DNA of 14,784 bases from DATFEN01 sp035691285 (GTDB lineage: Bacteria; Acidobacteriota; Vicinamibacteria; Fen-336). Positions 14,458 to 14,784 of the stretch are shown in pieces. A program made the position numbers and the translations under genes. The notes beneath the pieces were generated by a model, which saw only the letters and a program-made list of their open reading frames with translations, had not been told where the DNA came from and searched no databases. The stretch is taken from assembly GCA_035691285.1 (NCBI GenBank), contig DASSJI010000178.1, positions 1-14,784 of the forward strand, written 5' to 3'. How positions within the stretch are numbered: the first letter of the stretch is position 1; each line of letters begins with the position of its first letter.

Positions 14458-14676
14458 CTACTTGGCGCGGTAGGTGATCAGGCCGCGCTTCAGGTCGTAG
14501 GGCGAGACGCCCACCGTCACCCGATCGCCCTGGATCACCCGGATGCGGAACTGCCGCATCTTCCCGTTGAGACGGGCAAGCACTTCGTGGTTCTCGCCGA
14601 CCTTCACCTTGTAGTTGCCGCCGGCGAGAACCTCGGTCACGACCCCCTGAAGCTCGATCAGGTCTTCCTTGCTCAT
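14458..14676 (-). CDS. infA: Translation initiation factor IF-1
   Basis: S1/OB-fold protein that blocks the ribosomal A site during initiation. 72 residues, exactly the family length. Diagnostic segments are MSKEDLIELQGVV, GKMRQFRIRVIQGDRVTV and SPYDLKRGLITYR. The ATG at 14676 is preceded by AAAGGGGG (14680-14687) and by its own promoter. It heads a unit with the HAD and PDZ genes and not with the ribosomal protein genes (rpmJ, rpsM) often next to infA. Confidence 0.97.
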   Translation of the reverse strand: MSKEDLIELQGVVTEVLAGGNYKVKVGENHEVLARLNGKMRQFRIRVIQGDRVTVGVSPYDLKRGLITYRAK

Positions 14677-14679
14677 TGG

Positions 14680-14687
14680 CCCCCTTT
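14680..14687 (-). promoter_or_regulatory. Shine-Dalgarno AAAGGGGG for infA
   Basis: Purine run three bases before ATG 14676 on the minus strand, in keeping with high expression of IF-1. Confidence 0.5.
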
Positions 14688-14699
14688 GTTGAACATTCG

Positions 14700-14728
14700 A
14701 TTATCGGTCGTCGCGGGAGGCGCCGCAA
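14700..14728 (-). promoter_or_regulatory. Sigma70-type promoter for infA
   Basis: On the minus strand TTGCGG (14723-14728), a 17-base spacer and GATAAT (14700-14705, five of six) form a good promoter. Transcription would begin near 14693, leaving a leader of under 20 bases. A ten-base palindrome CGCGGCCGCG (14731-14740) lies just upstream. Confidence 0.7.
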
Positions 14729-14755
14729 CGCGCGGCCGCGATAGCATGCCGGCAG

Positions 14756-14784
14756 ATGTCCACCCGGGTCTCGGTCGTCGTCGC
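14756..14784 (+). CDS. Start of a divergent gene, cut off by the window edge; unidentified
   Basis: ATG 14756 opens a frame reading MSTRVSVVV before the sequence ends. A short polar start followed by VSVVV resembles the first strand of family 2 glycosyltransferases, but nine residues cannot identify a family. No strong ribosome site is seen. The 79-base gap to infA would hold both divergent promoters. Confidence 0.3.

Noticed and set aside
11001..14473. Very long open frames of 1001 codons (minus) and 1132 codons (plus) over the channel, PDZ and HAD genes
   Set aside because: They run across recognised genes in other frames; composition is Arg/Ala/Pro-rich and typical of shadow frames in GC-rich DNA.
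14689..14745. Plus-strand promoter for the edge gene from TTGAAC (14689) or GATAGC (14740)
   Set aside because: Neither has a partner box at 16-18 bases spacing.
1..14784. tRNA, rRNA, SRP RNA, riboswitch, CRISPR, insertion sequence or prophage
   Set aside because: No cloverleaf, SRP RNA tetraloop helix, FMN or TPP riboswitch core, regular repeats, transposase or integrase motif was recognised; a covariance-model scan would be decisive.

Overview
The window is GC-rich (visibly about 70 percent) and almost wholly coding. Short gaps, stop/start overlaps and GTG, TTG or even CTG starts are common. The gene content is bacterial chromosomal core. No mobile element, CRISPR array, tRNA or rRNA was seen. 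The SRP/21K-type translation operon, the large TPR protein with acidic Pro/Ala/Glu linkers and the MscS-plus-cyclic-nucleotide-domain channel recall Acidobacteriota or deltaproteobacterial-type genomes. Acidobacteriota is my first guess, from memory of protein style only, not a proven assignment.

Layout. (1) 1-2780, plus strand: riboflavin genes ribD (5' end cut off by the window), ribE and a fused ribBA. The usual ribH partner does not follow. A stand-alone cyclic-nucleotide-binding-fold protein follows instead, apparently starting at CTG. (2) A clean sigma70-like promoter at 3275-3303 opens a translation/secretion cluster: ffh, rpsP, khpA, rimM, trmD, rplS, rnhB (3358-7585). It covers signal recognition, two ribosomal proteins, a ribosome assembly factor, tRNA m1G37 methylation, an RNA-binding KH protein and RNA/DNA hybrid removal. 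(3) 7616-12860, same strand: a 971-residue TPR protein of unknown role, a 78-residue two-helix membrane protein, a ThiE/TenI-family protein, and an MscS-type channel with a C-terminal cyclic-nucleotide-binding domain. The last three starts are tightly coupled. (4) 12857-14676, minus strand: infA (IF-1) behind its own good promoter, a YjjG-like HAD phosphatase apparently starting at CTG, and an HtrA-like protein with a PDZ domain whose catalytic Asp and Ser are both replaced. Its stop overlaps the channel gene's stop in one CTAG palindrome. (5) At the right edge a divergent plus-strand gene begins, too short to identify.

Most notable: the DHBP-synthase half of RibBA has Gln in place of the conserved metal-ligand His; the PDZ protein looks like a pseudoprotease with no export signal; two genes have no usable canonical start and seem to use CTG; and the two cyclic-nucleotide-fold proteins differ, one with an intact and one with a degenerate phosphate-binding cassette. 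No clearly new multi-gene system is evident. The least explained segment is the TPR protein plus small membrane protein pair.
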